NCBI GenBank assembly: GCA_964540005.1
Contig: CAZILN010000332.1
Coordinates: 1 to 16,444 of the forward strand
DNA from: CAZILN01 sp964540005
GTDB lineage: Bacteria; Bacteroidota; Bacteroidia; Bacteroidales; SM23-62
DNA: 16,444 nt
Reading direction: 5' to 3'
Under the pieces are notes generated by a model. That model was not told where the DNA came from, searched no databases, and was given only the letters and a program-made list of their open reading frames with translations. Shown one piece after another: positions 1-6,576 of this stretch (positions are counted from its first letter, which is position 1; each line of letters starts with the position of its first letter). The position numbers were made by a program, and so were the translations under genes.

Positions 1-597
1 TTCAGAAACCGGTTCTGATGCTACCCGGAACAACGAGACCAGACTGCGGGAACTGTAAAAAAAAGACCCGAGTTTAAAAAGCTCCTTCCACTTGTCCCGG
101 ATATAAAGGATGAGGAATATGCCGGGAATCCAGAGGAAAAACAACACTCCGGTTTTTTCAGTAATAAGCAGGAATACCGGAAAAACTATAAAAAACAGGG
201 TAGCTATAAGTAAAAGTACATTCTGGGCGTACTTCAGGATCAGCACAATATCATGCAAGCCGCTTTTCTGAAAGGCTTCATGTTCCTTTTTAAGCTGTTC
301 ATATTTCATTTTTGCAGCCTGGCGGGCTTTTTCCCGGGCCATTCTGACATAAAACTCATAGCTTTGCCTGTCATCGGGATCATAGCGGTCGCTTACCGAG
401 CCCCCGGCAAACTCTTTCTGGTTAATAAGGATTTCGTAGGCTTCAGATATCGCGATGAATTTTTCAGCCGAACCGGCATCAGGGTTGACATCCGGGTGAT
501 ACAATTTAGCCATTGAACGGTAGGCTTTTTTAATATCATCCCTGCTGGCCCCGGCAGGCAGTTCAAGGATGCGGTAGTATTGGTCCAGCACGGACAT
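1..597 (-). CDS. J-domain (DnaJ-like) membrane protein, C-terminus cut by window edge
   Basis: Not a full ORF inside the window: the frame is open from the ATG at 597 to base 1 (199 codons). Residues about 5-65 form a J domain with the diagnostic HPD at 34-36, preceded by the helix II pattern DDIKKAYRSMAKLYHPD. J domains stimulate the ATPase of DnaK/Hsp70 partners. A charged Lys/Glu/Ala-rich helix follows (about 85-112), then two hydrophobic segments (about 117-145 and 150-167). There is no Gly/Phe-rich region, no zinc-binding Cys repeats and no DnaJ C-terminal domain in the part seen, so this is not the housekeeping DnaJ but a membrane-anchored J-protein that probably recruits Hsp70 to the membrane. 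The topology and client are unknown. It is divergent from the methyltransferase gene at 725. There is no Shine-Dalgarno sequence before the ATG, as is normal in Bacteroidota. Confidence 0.85.
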   Translation of the reverse strand, partial: MSVLDQYYRILELPAGASRDDIKKAYRSMAKLYHPDVNPDAGSAEKFIAISEAYEILINQKEFAGGSVSDRYDPDDRQSYEFYVRMAREKARQAAKMKYEQLKKEHEAFQKSGLHDIVLILKYAQNVLLLIATLFFIVFPVFLLITEKTGVLFFLWIPGIFLILYIRDKWKELFKLGSFFYSSRSLVSLFRVASEPVSE

Positions 598-691
598 GGT
601 AATCAAAAGTAGTTAAAAAATGACTCAGACTATTCCTGAGGGGCCAGCCTAAGCTGAACCCGGGATCATGCCTTTTCTCCTTAATTATTGA

Positions 692-699
692 TAAATTTG
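692..699 (+). promoter_or_regulatory. Possible Bacteroidota -7 box for the methyltransferase gene
   Basis: TAAATTTG fits the TAnnTTTG -7 consensus of Bacteroidota and lies 25 bases before the ATG at 725, a sensible leader length. No TTG is found 19-21 bases further upstream, so the -33 element is missing or poor. Confidence 0.3.
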
Positions 700-724
700 A
701 AAGTCAAATATGATGCATTGAACT

Positions 725-1426
725 ATGGAGATCGTTTTTATCCTTGTTGAACCAGCAGTACCCGGGAATATAGGCAGCGTTGCCAGGGCCATCAATACCA
801 TGGGGTATTCTAATCTGAGGCTGGTAAATCCGGGTGAATATCTGGATGAGGAAGCCTTAAAATTTGCCCACGGATCAACCGATATTCTTAAATCGGCATC
901 GGTCTTCGACAGTTTTCAGGCTGCCTCAGAGGATGTGGATTTCTTAATTGCCACCACTGCAAAGAGGAGATCTGCGGCCCGGGACTATTATTCCTGTGAA
1001 GAATTACCGGAACTGATTAAGAATAAAGGAGCTGCCATAGCACGGACAGGACTGGTATTTGGCAGGGAGGAATCCGGTCTCCCCAATAAGATCATAAAAG
1101 AATGCGACGCAGTAAGTTCCATTCCGATGAAATCTCCTTACCCCTCACTTAACCTGTCACAGGCAGTAATGGTATATGCCTACACACTATTTTCGAAAGG
1201 CCTGTTAAGCAGGATAGAAGTTCCTGACAGTATACCCACAGAAGAGGGATTGGGGAGTCTGAAAGTTAAGCTGAGCAGGATACTGGCCATCACCAGCCTG
1301 AATGAGAATCAAACCCTGACAAGGAGGATCATGGAACGAACCATGGCTATGGGGGAGGACGACATTCATCTGGCTCATTCATTCTGCAACAGGCTGCTTG
1401 AAATGTTTCGCCAGGACGGTCACTGA
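725..1426 (+). CDS. trmJ: TrmJ-type tRNA/rRNA 2'-O-ribose methyltransferase (SpoU/TrmH family)
   Basis: This 233-residue protein is a knotted SPOUT methyltransferase that uses S-adenosylmethionine. The three family motifs are visible: motif 1 at the N-terminus (PGNIGSVARAINTMG, with the conserved Asn and Arg), motif 2 (GLVFGREESGLPN, about residues 111-123) and motif 3 (IPMKSPYPSLNLSQAVMVYA, about 135-154). Its length and the trailing helical region (about 165-230) fit TrmJ, which methylates the 2'-O of nucleotide 32 in the tRNA anticodon loop. The position modified here is inferred. Other TrmH-family group 1 enzymes acting on tRNA or rRNA remain possible. It stands alone between a divergent J-protein gene and a convergent DUF4340 gene, whose stop lies only 16 bases away. 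The frame starts at the first ATG, with the AdoMet-fold strand MEIVFILVEP immediately following. Confidence 0.88.
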   Translation: MEIVFILVEPAVPGNIGSVARAINTMGYSNLRLVNPGEYLDEEALKFAHGSTDILKSASVFDSFQAASEDVDFLIATTAKRRSAARDYYSCEELPELIKNKGAAIARTGLVFGREESGLPNKIIKECDAVSSIPMKSPYPSLNLSQAVMVYAYTLFSKGLLSRIEVPDSIPTEEGLGSLKVKLSRILAITSLNENQTLTRRIMERTMAMGEDDIHLAHSFCNRLLEMFRQDGH

Positions 1427-1442
1427 CAGGGCGCCCGGTGTT

Positions 1443-2411
1443 TCAATGTCCCAGTAATTCAGCCTTCGTCAAAAAGATTTCTTTAAATACCCCATCCGCT
1501 GCACTGCTGAAATAGGAGTCCGGGTTCAGGCTGGAATTAATTATATATTGATCGGCTGATCTCCGGTAAGCCAGTACTGAAATTGCCTGCATATTGTTCC
1601 CCTCTATCCGCAATTGGAATTCAGGTGCGTTCAGGGGGCTGAAATCATCAGCGAATGCGGAGAGAGATTTTCTGGACAGGGCACCCAGCAATTGGGCAGT
1701 CCGGGCCGAATCAGTTTCTACTCCGTCTATCATCCACAGTGAATCCTGCAATACCAGTACAAAACCGCTATCCATCGGATATTCATATGATACCCGGGTG
1801 ATGCTGGACCGGTCTGACAGGAGTAGAGTCTGGTCCCTCCAGTTATTGAAAGGCTGGTTAAAGCTCATAGCAAGGAAACCTTCAACTATATATACCTCAT
1901 CCTCACCTGTAAGGCGTACATAGGTGAGTCCCCTTCCCTGGTTCTGTCCATAAGCCCCGCCGTATCCGCCGGGTGCAGGCTGGTAATTGAACCTGCCGAT
2001 CATGATATCCAGACGGGTCTTTTTACCCTCTTTCAAGATTACCCGGGTTCCTAGTGAGTCATCAACATGAAATTCCGGCCACCTCTCCCTGTTCCTGGCA
2101 ACAAGCTGTTCGGCCTTCATATTTATGAGTTCGGAAAAAATATTCCGGATGCTGAATATCTGCGTTTCAGCTGTCACCCCTGATTTTGAAACACTCCAGT
2201 AATCACCTTTCCTGAGGAATTTAATTTCTTCCTGGTTTTCAGATTTAGGATACAGCAGGATCTGGTCAATACCCGCCGTATCAATCTGTACAAGATCTGT
2301 TTTCAGTGTACGTTCATATTTCCTGGTTTTGAAAACACAGGTTAAAACTAAAAGTCCGGCCAGTAAAATAAAAATGATTATCAGATTCCTGTTTTTAAAC
2401 TTCCCTGCCAT
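1443..2411 (-). CDS. DUF4340-domain protein, last gene of a GldAFG-like ABC cassette
   Basis: From the ATG at 2411 the protein has 322 residues. A short basic start (MAGKFKNRN) is followed by one transmembrane helix (about residues 9-27) and a large extracytoplasmic region resembling DUF4340, a beta-rich domain that usually accompanies GldG-like ABC proteins. Recognisable parts are the strand series around IDQILLYPKSENQEEIKFLR, the LDIMIGR strand, a Gly/Tyr-rich loop (GGYGGAYGQNQGRG) and the YVRLTGEDEVYIVEGFL segment typical of the family. The open frame extends upstream to 2561, but that would overlap the C-terminus of the GldG-like gene by over 100 bases and place about 50 non-homologous residues before the helix. 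The 2411 start instead leaves a normal 41-base gap. It probably works with the transporter at the outer face of the inner membrane. The biochemical role is unknown. Confidence 0.82.
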   Translation of the reverse strand: MAGKFKNRNLIIIFILLAGLLVLTCVFKTRKYERTLKTDLVQIDTAGIDQILLYPKSENQEEIKFLRKGDYWSVSKSGVTAETQIFSIRNIFSELINMKAEQLVARNRERWPEFHVDDSLGTRVILKEGKKTRLDIMIGRFNYQPAPGGYGGAYGQNQGRGLTYVRLTGEDEVYIVEGFLAMSFNQPFNNWRDQTLLLSDRSSITRVSYEYPMDSGFVLVLQDSLWMIDGVETDSARTAQLLGALSRKSLSAFADDFSPLNAPEFQLRIEGNNMQAISVLAYRRSADQYIINSSLNPDSYFSSAADGVFKEIFLTKAELLGH

Positions 2412-2452
2412 TTTATCAAATTCATTTAAAGTGGTTAATAAATAACTGCCGG

Positions 2453-3982
2453 TTAAGAATAATTGACTTCCATCCTGGATACTCTCTGGTTCCTGCGGAT
2501 CTGGAACCTGATAAATCCGTAAATCAGCACCAGCAGGATAGGAAGAAGGAAATTCAGCCACTTAATGAAGGCACGTTTGCCATCCTCCATTTCCTTTATG
2601 GGTCTTGAGCTGACACCCTTTGTACGCAGGCTTATCAAACCGGTATCATCCGATAACCAGTCAATACTGTTCACCATAAGATTTACATTGTCTTCCTGAA
2701 TTTGCTGTTGCTGGCCACGCGGACCATTAATGGGGAAGTCACCATCTGCAATTACTACCATTTTACCCGGTATGTTTCCGCCGAGATTACCCTCCAGGGC
2801 AGCTGCAATGACCAGATTGCTCATGGGAAAATCAAAATCTGTCCATTGCTTCTGGTAATTGAAATACTGAGGGGCGGGTAGTGTGCCTGATTTTTCTGAT
2901 GAATACACAAGGGGTGTAAAAACCAGGGAGGAATCACCGGTAAACTGCATGCTGGAAATAAACTGCATAACAACGGCTTCCAGGCCACTGGTAATAGGAT
3001 GATCGGCAAAATTATTAATAATAGGAATAAATGGTACACCGAGGCTGGAGATATGGATGGCATTCCCCACCTGCTGTTGCATGGTGACTGAGGCGCAACT
3101 GGCATCCACTACGAAATTTTCCTCTATAAACAGTCCTTTGGTTGCAAGCCATGATTCAATCCCTGTATAAACGGGGGATCCGTATCCATTCTGCAGGTCT
3201 CCCGAAACACGGTTTACAGCCAGGAACAACCGGCCGCCTCCAGCCATGAAGGCATCTAACTGTTTGAGCTCAAAATCTGCAAGGGTATCTGTTGGGCGAA
3301 CAAGTGCAAGTGTCCTGATACGCATGGGGATCTGCGTGCTGTCAGTAATAAATACAGGTTCAATATTATACAGTATGCTCAATTCTGTATTAACCTGCAT
3401 CAGCTGTTCCAGCGGGGGTTCACCGTGTCCCTGCAGGATACCCACAGCTGGTTTTTCCAGTACAGAAAGTTTTTTAATGGAAGTTGACAGAGAGTATTCC
3501 ATAGCGGCACCTGTGTGAATGATAGGGATCATCTCCTTAGCATCCCCGATATTCAGAACCGCACCCATAAAAGCTTTTTGCTGGGTCATCTGGTCTTTTT
3601 CCCTGACATTGATCATCACAGGCTGAATACCGTTCTGCATAGCTTCCATCTCCATCTGCTGGTCCCCCGTAGGATCAATGAATTCATAGACCAGCATATT
3701 GCCGGAAATCCTTCCATATTCAATCAGCATTTCCTGGAAATCTTTCCTTGTTTTCATCAGTTGAGGGGGCAGATCTTCAGAGAAATATGCCTTTACAGTA
3801 ACTGGTTCATCAAGGGTTCTGAGAATGTCTTTGGTAGCTTCGCTCATGGTATACTGCCTGTCTTCGGTAAAGTCAAGGCGAAAGAAAAACTGATCGGCAA
3901 GAAGGTTGATTACAATGACTATGCCTAAAATCAGTAAAACGGTAATCTGTATTTTTTTCAGGTTCATTTTTCGCTGAGTCAT
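2453..3982 (-). CDS. gldG: GldG-like ABC transporter auxiliary protein
   Basis: 509 residues. An N-terminal transmembrane helix (about 10-30) is followed by the typical GldG entry sequence (FFRLDFTEDRQYTMSEATKD), then an extracytoplasmic thioredoxin/GATase-like region (PF09822-type, about 40-400) with VGILQGHGEPPLEQL and a MVVIADGDFP strand. A second transmembrane helix (about 475-493) ends in a basic tail. It is anchored at both ends, with the bulk outside the cytoplasm. In Flavobacterium johnsoniae GldG works with GldA and GldF and is needed for gliding. The same family occurs in many non-gliding bacteria, so the symbol marks the family only. Start at 3982; an internal Met at codon 6 (3967) directly before NLKKIQI is an equally good start. 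It lies 5 bases downstream of the permease gene, so the two are co-transcribed. Confidence 0.85.
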   Translation of the reverse strand: MTQRKMNLKKIQITVLLILGIVIVINLLADQFFFRLDFTEDRQYTMSEATKDILRTLDEPVTVKAYFSEDLPPQLMKTRKDFQEMLIEYGRISGNMLVYEFIDPTGDQQMEMEAMQNGIQPVMINVREKDQMTQQKAFMGAVLNIGDAKEMIPIIHTGAAMEYSLSTSIKKLSVLEKPAVGILQGHGEPPLEQLMQVNTELSILYNIEPVFITDSTQIPMRIRTLALVRPTDTLADFELKQLDAFMAGGGRLFLAVNRVSGDLQNGYGSPVYTGIESWLATKGLFIEENFVVDASCASVTMQQQVGNAIHISSLGVPFIPIINNFADHPITSGLEAVVMQFISSMQFTGDSSLVFTPLVYSSEKSGTLPAPQYFNYQKQWTDFDFPMSNLVIAAALEGNLGGNIPGKMVVIADGDFPINGPRGQQQQIQEDNVNLMVNSIDWLSDDTGLISLRTKGVSSRPIKEMEDGKRAFIKWLNFLLPILLVLIYGFIRFQIRRNQRVSRMEVNYS

Positions 3983-3987
3983 TTAGT

Positions 3988-4710
3988 TTATGAAATTCTT
4001 CTTCTTGACAGGGATACTTCAGATAAGAAGATCCCGATAAAAATGAGTGAAAGGAAATATATAAGGTCGCTTGAATCGATCACCCCTCTTGAAATGCTTT
4101 CAAAATGCACACGAAGGCTCAGGGTATTGAATAATTGACCAAGGAAACCGGTAAAACTGCTGGAAAGAAGGTCAAACAGCAAATGAAAGAACAGTCCTAT
4201 TGTCAGGGAAGAAAGATAAGCGACGATCTGATTCTGAGTTATGCTGCTGGCAAAAAGCCCGATACTGATATAGGTTGCGCTCATCAGCATCAATCCGAAG
4301 TAACCACATATGACACCACCCGTATCCATGTTGCCGATGCTTGAAATAGTAATGACATAGGGAAGGGTGAATACAAGTGCAATACAGATGAGTATCAGGG
4401 TAGACAGGAACTTCCCGATTACAACCTGCCTGTCGGATATAGCCCTGGTCAGCAGTAATTCAATGGTGCCGGATCTTCTTTCCTCGGCCAGCAATCTCAT
4501 GGTCAAGGCAGGTATAAAGAAGAAAAGTGTCCAGTAAGCTATGGAAAAAAAGGCACGCAGGCTGGCCTGTCCGACAAGAAATATGTCGGATCCGAACAAC
4601 CAGGTAAAAAACCCGCTGATGCCCAGGAAAAGAATCAGCATGATGTAGGCTATCAAAGAATCAAAGAAAGAAGCAAGCTCCCTTTTTGTTATTACCCAGA
4701 TGGTTTGCAT
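3988..4710 (-). CDS. gldF: GldF-like ABC-2 type permease
   Basis: 240 residues, almost entirely hydrophobic, with about six transmembrane helices (near residues 18-40, 55-78, 100-125, 135-160, 165-190 and 215-233). The cytoplasmic coupling segment EERRSGTIELLLTRAISDRQ (about 76-95) before the third helix is the hallmark of ABC-2 permeases of the GldF/NosY/ABC2_membrane type. It should form the membrane channel, probably as a dimer, driven by the ATPase encoded just upstream. No accessory extracytoplasmic domain is present in this subunit; the downstream GldG-like and DUF4340 proteins supply that. The gene follows the ATPase after a 44-base spacer that carries a perfect hairpin and precedes the GldG-like gene by 5 bases. 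Substrate is not deducible from the sequence. Confidence 0.87.
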   Translation of the reverse strand: MQTIWVITKRELASFFDSLIAYIMLILFLGISGFFTWLFGSDIFLVGQASLRAFFSIAYWTLFFFIPALTMRLLAEERRSGTIELLLTRAISDRQVVIGKFLSTLILICIALVFTLPYVITISSIGNMDTGGVICGYFGLMLMSATYISIGLFASSITQNQIVAYLSSLTIGLFFHLLFDLLSSSFTGFLGQLFNTLSLRVHFESISRGVIDSSDLIYFLSLIFIGIFLSEVSLSRRRIS

Positions 4711-4732
4711 AAGGCTAACATTTTTAATGAAA

Positions 4733-4751
4733 CCAGGATCCGGGATCCTGG
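4733..4751 (-). other. Perfect intercistronic hairpin between ATPase and permease genes
   Basis: CCAGGATCC and GGATCCTGG form a perfect 9-base inverted repeat around a single centre base. In the minus-strand RNA this gives a strong stem of about 8 pairs with a 3-base loop, followed by UUUCAUU, too poor in U for a convincing terminator. It starts a few bases after the ATPase stop and ends about 20 bases before the permease ATG. It may be a partial terminator, an mRNA-stability or processing hairpin that sets ATPase to permease ratio, or a protein-binding palindrome. Confidence 0.55.
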
Positions 4752-4754
4752 AGA

Positions 4755-5684
4755 TTAATTTACTGTGAGATCTCTGAAAATATCTTCAAGTTTGGTTTCC
4801 AGAGGAGTTAATTCGGTCAATACCCACTTGTTCTTTACACATAGCTGGAAAATCTCCCTTTTTGAACTCGAACCGGGATGGCTCTGGACTATAAAATGGT
4901 TCATTTTACGGTCGGAAAAATCAACCATGGAAGTAGTTGACAATCCCTGCAAGGCTTCAAAAACAACATTTGAATCACTGTCTTCTATGCATATTTTCAA
5001 CATTTCCTGTCCATGGGACTGGCTCCTCAGGGTTTCGGCCGTACCGTCGGCAACTATCCTGCCGTTATTGATAATGAGTATCCTGTCGCAGGTAGCTTCA
5101 ACTTCAGGAAGTATATGGGTACTGAGGATCACTGTTTTTTCTTTACCCAGTTCCCTGATAAGTTTCCTGATCTCAACTATCTGGTTCGGATCGAGCCCAC
5201 TGGTAGGTTCGTCAAGTATCAGTATATCAGGATTATGGATCATGGCCTGTGCCAGTCCGACACGCTGACGGTATCCTTTCGAAAGTTCCCCGATCTTTTT
5301 ATGTTTTTCAGGATTTACCCCGCAGATACGTATCATTTCAGCCACCCTGAGGGATATGTTTGCTTTTGGTATACCCTGCAGGGCAGCAACAAATTCCAGA
5401 TAATCTATCACGGGCATATCCTGGTACAAGGGATTGTTTTCCGGCAGGTAGCCGATATGGGATTTAAGTTCTTCCGCATGATCCAGGAGGGATTTGCCCC
5501 CGATGAATATGTTACCCTCACCGGGTATAAGATAATTGGTGATCATCCTCATGCATGTTGTTTTACCGGCACCATTCGGACCAAGAAATCCAAGGATCTC
5601 TCCTGTTTTTACCTCGAAGGAAATGTTATCAACGGCTCGCTGACCACCAAAATTCTTTGTAAGGTTCTCAATTTTAATATCCAT
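4755..5684 (-). CDS. gldA: GldA-like ABC transporter ATP-binding protein
   Basis: 309 residues, a single nucleotide-binding domain with a C-terminal extension. Walker A is GPNGAGKTT (35-43), the family-typical IGYLPENNPLY takes the Q-loop position (77-87), the signature is LSKGYRQRVGLAQA (134-147), Walker B LILDEP (155-160) is followed by a D-loop SGLDPNQ, and the switch His is H190 in STH. The LDPNQxxEIRxLI pattern is characteristic of GldA and its relatives. It hydrolyses ATP on the cytoplasmic face to drive the GldF-like permease. The last 80 residues (after about 225) form the extra regulatory domain seen in this subfamily. It is the first gene of the four-gene cassette. The upstream 119 bases hold no clear TAnnTTTG box, only a one-mismatch TATATCTG without a -33 element. 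Whether the system supports gliding cannot be decided here. Confidence 0.92.
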   Translation of the reverse strand: MDIKIENLTKNFGGQRAVDNISFEVKTGEILGFLGPNGAGKTTCMRMITNYLIPGEGNIFIGGKSLLDHAEELKSHIGYLPENNPLYQDMPVIDYLEFVAALQGIPKANISLRVAEMIRICGVNPEKHKKIGELSKGYRQRVGLAQAMIHNPDILILDEPTSGLDPNQIVEIRKLIRELGKEKTVILSTHILPEVEATCDRILIINNGRIVADGTAETLRSQSHGQEMLKICIEDSDSNVVFEALQGLSTTSMVDFSDRKMNHFIVQSHPGSSSKREIFQLCVKNKWVLTELTPLETKLEDIFRDLTVN

Positions 5685-5803
5685 TTTTCATTGTATTAAG
5701 CAGACCATTTTTTCCAGAGCAACTGCGTCTTTCTTCGGGACTGTTATTAATTGCTCAATAGAAACAGATATATAAAAACAACCGCGAATATGGTAAATCT
5801 GAA

Positions 5804-6361
5804 TTAAATTTCTATTTGTTTTACCGATTTTTTTCTACCCGGAGGTACATACCAGTCCTGATTCTCAAATTCAATGGAGTCGGCAGGAAAGTCATATTGC
5901 TGGAGGAATTCTTCCATGATTTCCATCTGCCGTTTCATCATATCATCCATTCCCGGAAATAAATGATCAAGATGGGGAAAGGCAAAATGCCTGTATGCTG
6001 ATGAATCATATTTAAAAAACTCTTCCGGGAAGAAATCCTTGAAGAAAGGATCATCGATAAACGGATCAGGAAAAATATGTTCCCCAAAAGGAATACTTCC
6101 GAAAAATCCCTCATCCCATTCCCAGGGGAAATGCATTGGAAACCGGTGACCGAGAGAATCCATTAAGGCCTCATCAAACCCGGGGAATGACCACTTAAGT
6201 GAGTATGTTGAATCAAATCGGATAATGTTTCCTTCTTCATCATATTCTTTATTGACATCCCATTGTATTTCAGGCTGTGGCTGACTATCCGGAACTTCCT
6301 GTGCATATATGAATCCGGTGCAGAATAATGCAAGAACCAGGCTGCTTATTATCCATTTCAT
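5804..6361 (-). CDS. Small exported Phe/Pro/acid-rich protein of unknown function
   Basis: 185 residues. A clear signal peptide (MKWIISSLVLALFCTGFIYA) is likely cut before Gln21. No lipobox is seen. The mature part begins with a WDVNKEYDEEGNIIRFDSTY segment (about residues 34-53), a Bacteroidota-style tag that I recognise only loosely. The centre (about 55-140) is strikingly rich in Phe, Asp, Glu, Pro and His: 24 Phe in the whole protein and eight FP dipeptides, with runs such as DDPFFKDFFPEEFF. A short Met/Glu helix follows (MMKRQMEIMEEFLQQY), and the tail turns basic (GRKKSVKQ). I recognise no catalytic domain. It could be a periplasmic or surface protein that binds metals or hydrophobic partners, but that is speculation. 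It is transcribed divergently from the hydrolase at 6577 and has its own good promoter. Confidence 0.7.
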   Translation of the reverse strand: MKWIISSLVLALFCTGFIYAQEVPDSQPQPEIQWDVNKEYDEEGNIIRFDSTYSLKWSFPGFDEALMDSLGHRFPMHFPWEWDEGFFGSIPFGEHIFPDPFIDDPFFKDFFPEEFFKYDSSAYRHFAFPHLDHLFPGMDDMMKRQMEIMEEFLQQYDFPADSIEFENQDWYVPPGRKKSVKQIEI

Positions 6362-6410
6362 GATTACCAGATTTTAACAGATAGTTTTAAAACTTAAATG
6401 CTTTCTGCTA

Positions 6411-6440
6411 CAAAGTTATACAGATTGGCCGGTCAATCAA
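6411..6440 (-). promoter_or_regulatory. Bacteroidota-type promoter for the FP-rich protein gene
   Basis: On the minus strand TTG (6440-6438) is followed after exactly 19 bases by TAACTTTG (6418-6411), a full match to the Bacteroidota -33 TTG / -7 TAnnTTTG pattern. Transcription would begin near 6404, leaving a leader of about 43 bases before the ATG at 6361. Confidence 0.6.
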
Positions 6441-6497
6441 TGGCTCTAAATTCTATTTAACTTCTTTTAACATTTTTTACATCTCGGTCTTAAGAGC

Positions 6498-6528
6498 TTG
6501 GAAAACGATGGGCTTTAAGGTAATTTTA
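6498..6528 (+). promoter_or_regulatory. Probable Bacteroidota-type promoter for the hydrolase gene
   Basis: TTG (6498-6500) is followed after 20 bases by TAATTTTA (6521-6528), one mismatch (last base) from TAnnTTTG. The predicted start near 6535 gives a leader of about 42 bases before the ATG at 6577. It lies about 60 bases from the opposing promoter at 6411-6440, so the two divergent genes could share a regulator. Confidence 0.42.
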
Positions 6529-6576
6529 TAAGAAATAGGATCCAGGATAAAAGGACTGGCAAGCACAGGGGCTCCT

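Noticed and set aside
604..611. Minus-strand TACTTTTG, a full TAnnTTTG match, just upstream of the J-protein ATG
   Set aside because: It ends 6 bases before the ATG, which would require a leaderless transcript, and it has no TTG at the -33 distance; probably chance in an A/T-rich stretch.
624..640. Short inverted repeat CTCAG-N7-CTGAG in the spacer before the methyltransferase gene
   Set aside because: Only five pairs and no U-run or placement that suggests a function.
1429..1436. Palindrome GGGCGCCC between the convergent methyltransferase and DUF4340 genes, considered as a bidirectional terminator
   Set aside because: It has no loop and no U-run on either side, so it cannot act as a standard intrinsic terminator.
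3515..3928. A plus-strand 137-codon frame opposite the GldG-like gene
   Set aside because: Fully inside a well-supported gene on the other strand, without domain or start signal.
4765..5268. A second plus-strand frame opposite the ATPase gene, Ser-rich
   Set aside because: Same reason; a low-complexity shadow of the coding strand.
5013..5699. A 228-codon plus-strand open frame opposite the ATPase gene
   Set aside because: The opposite strand encodes a complete ABC ATPase with all motifs in order; the plus frame has no recognisable domain and is a codon-bias shadow.
5717..5756. Inverted repeat GAGCAA...TTGCTC upstream of the ATPase gene
   Set aside because: Only six pairs with a 28-base loop and no U-run; too weak to call a terminator or operator.
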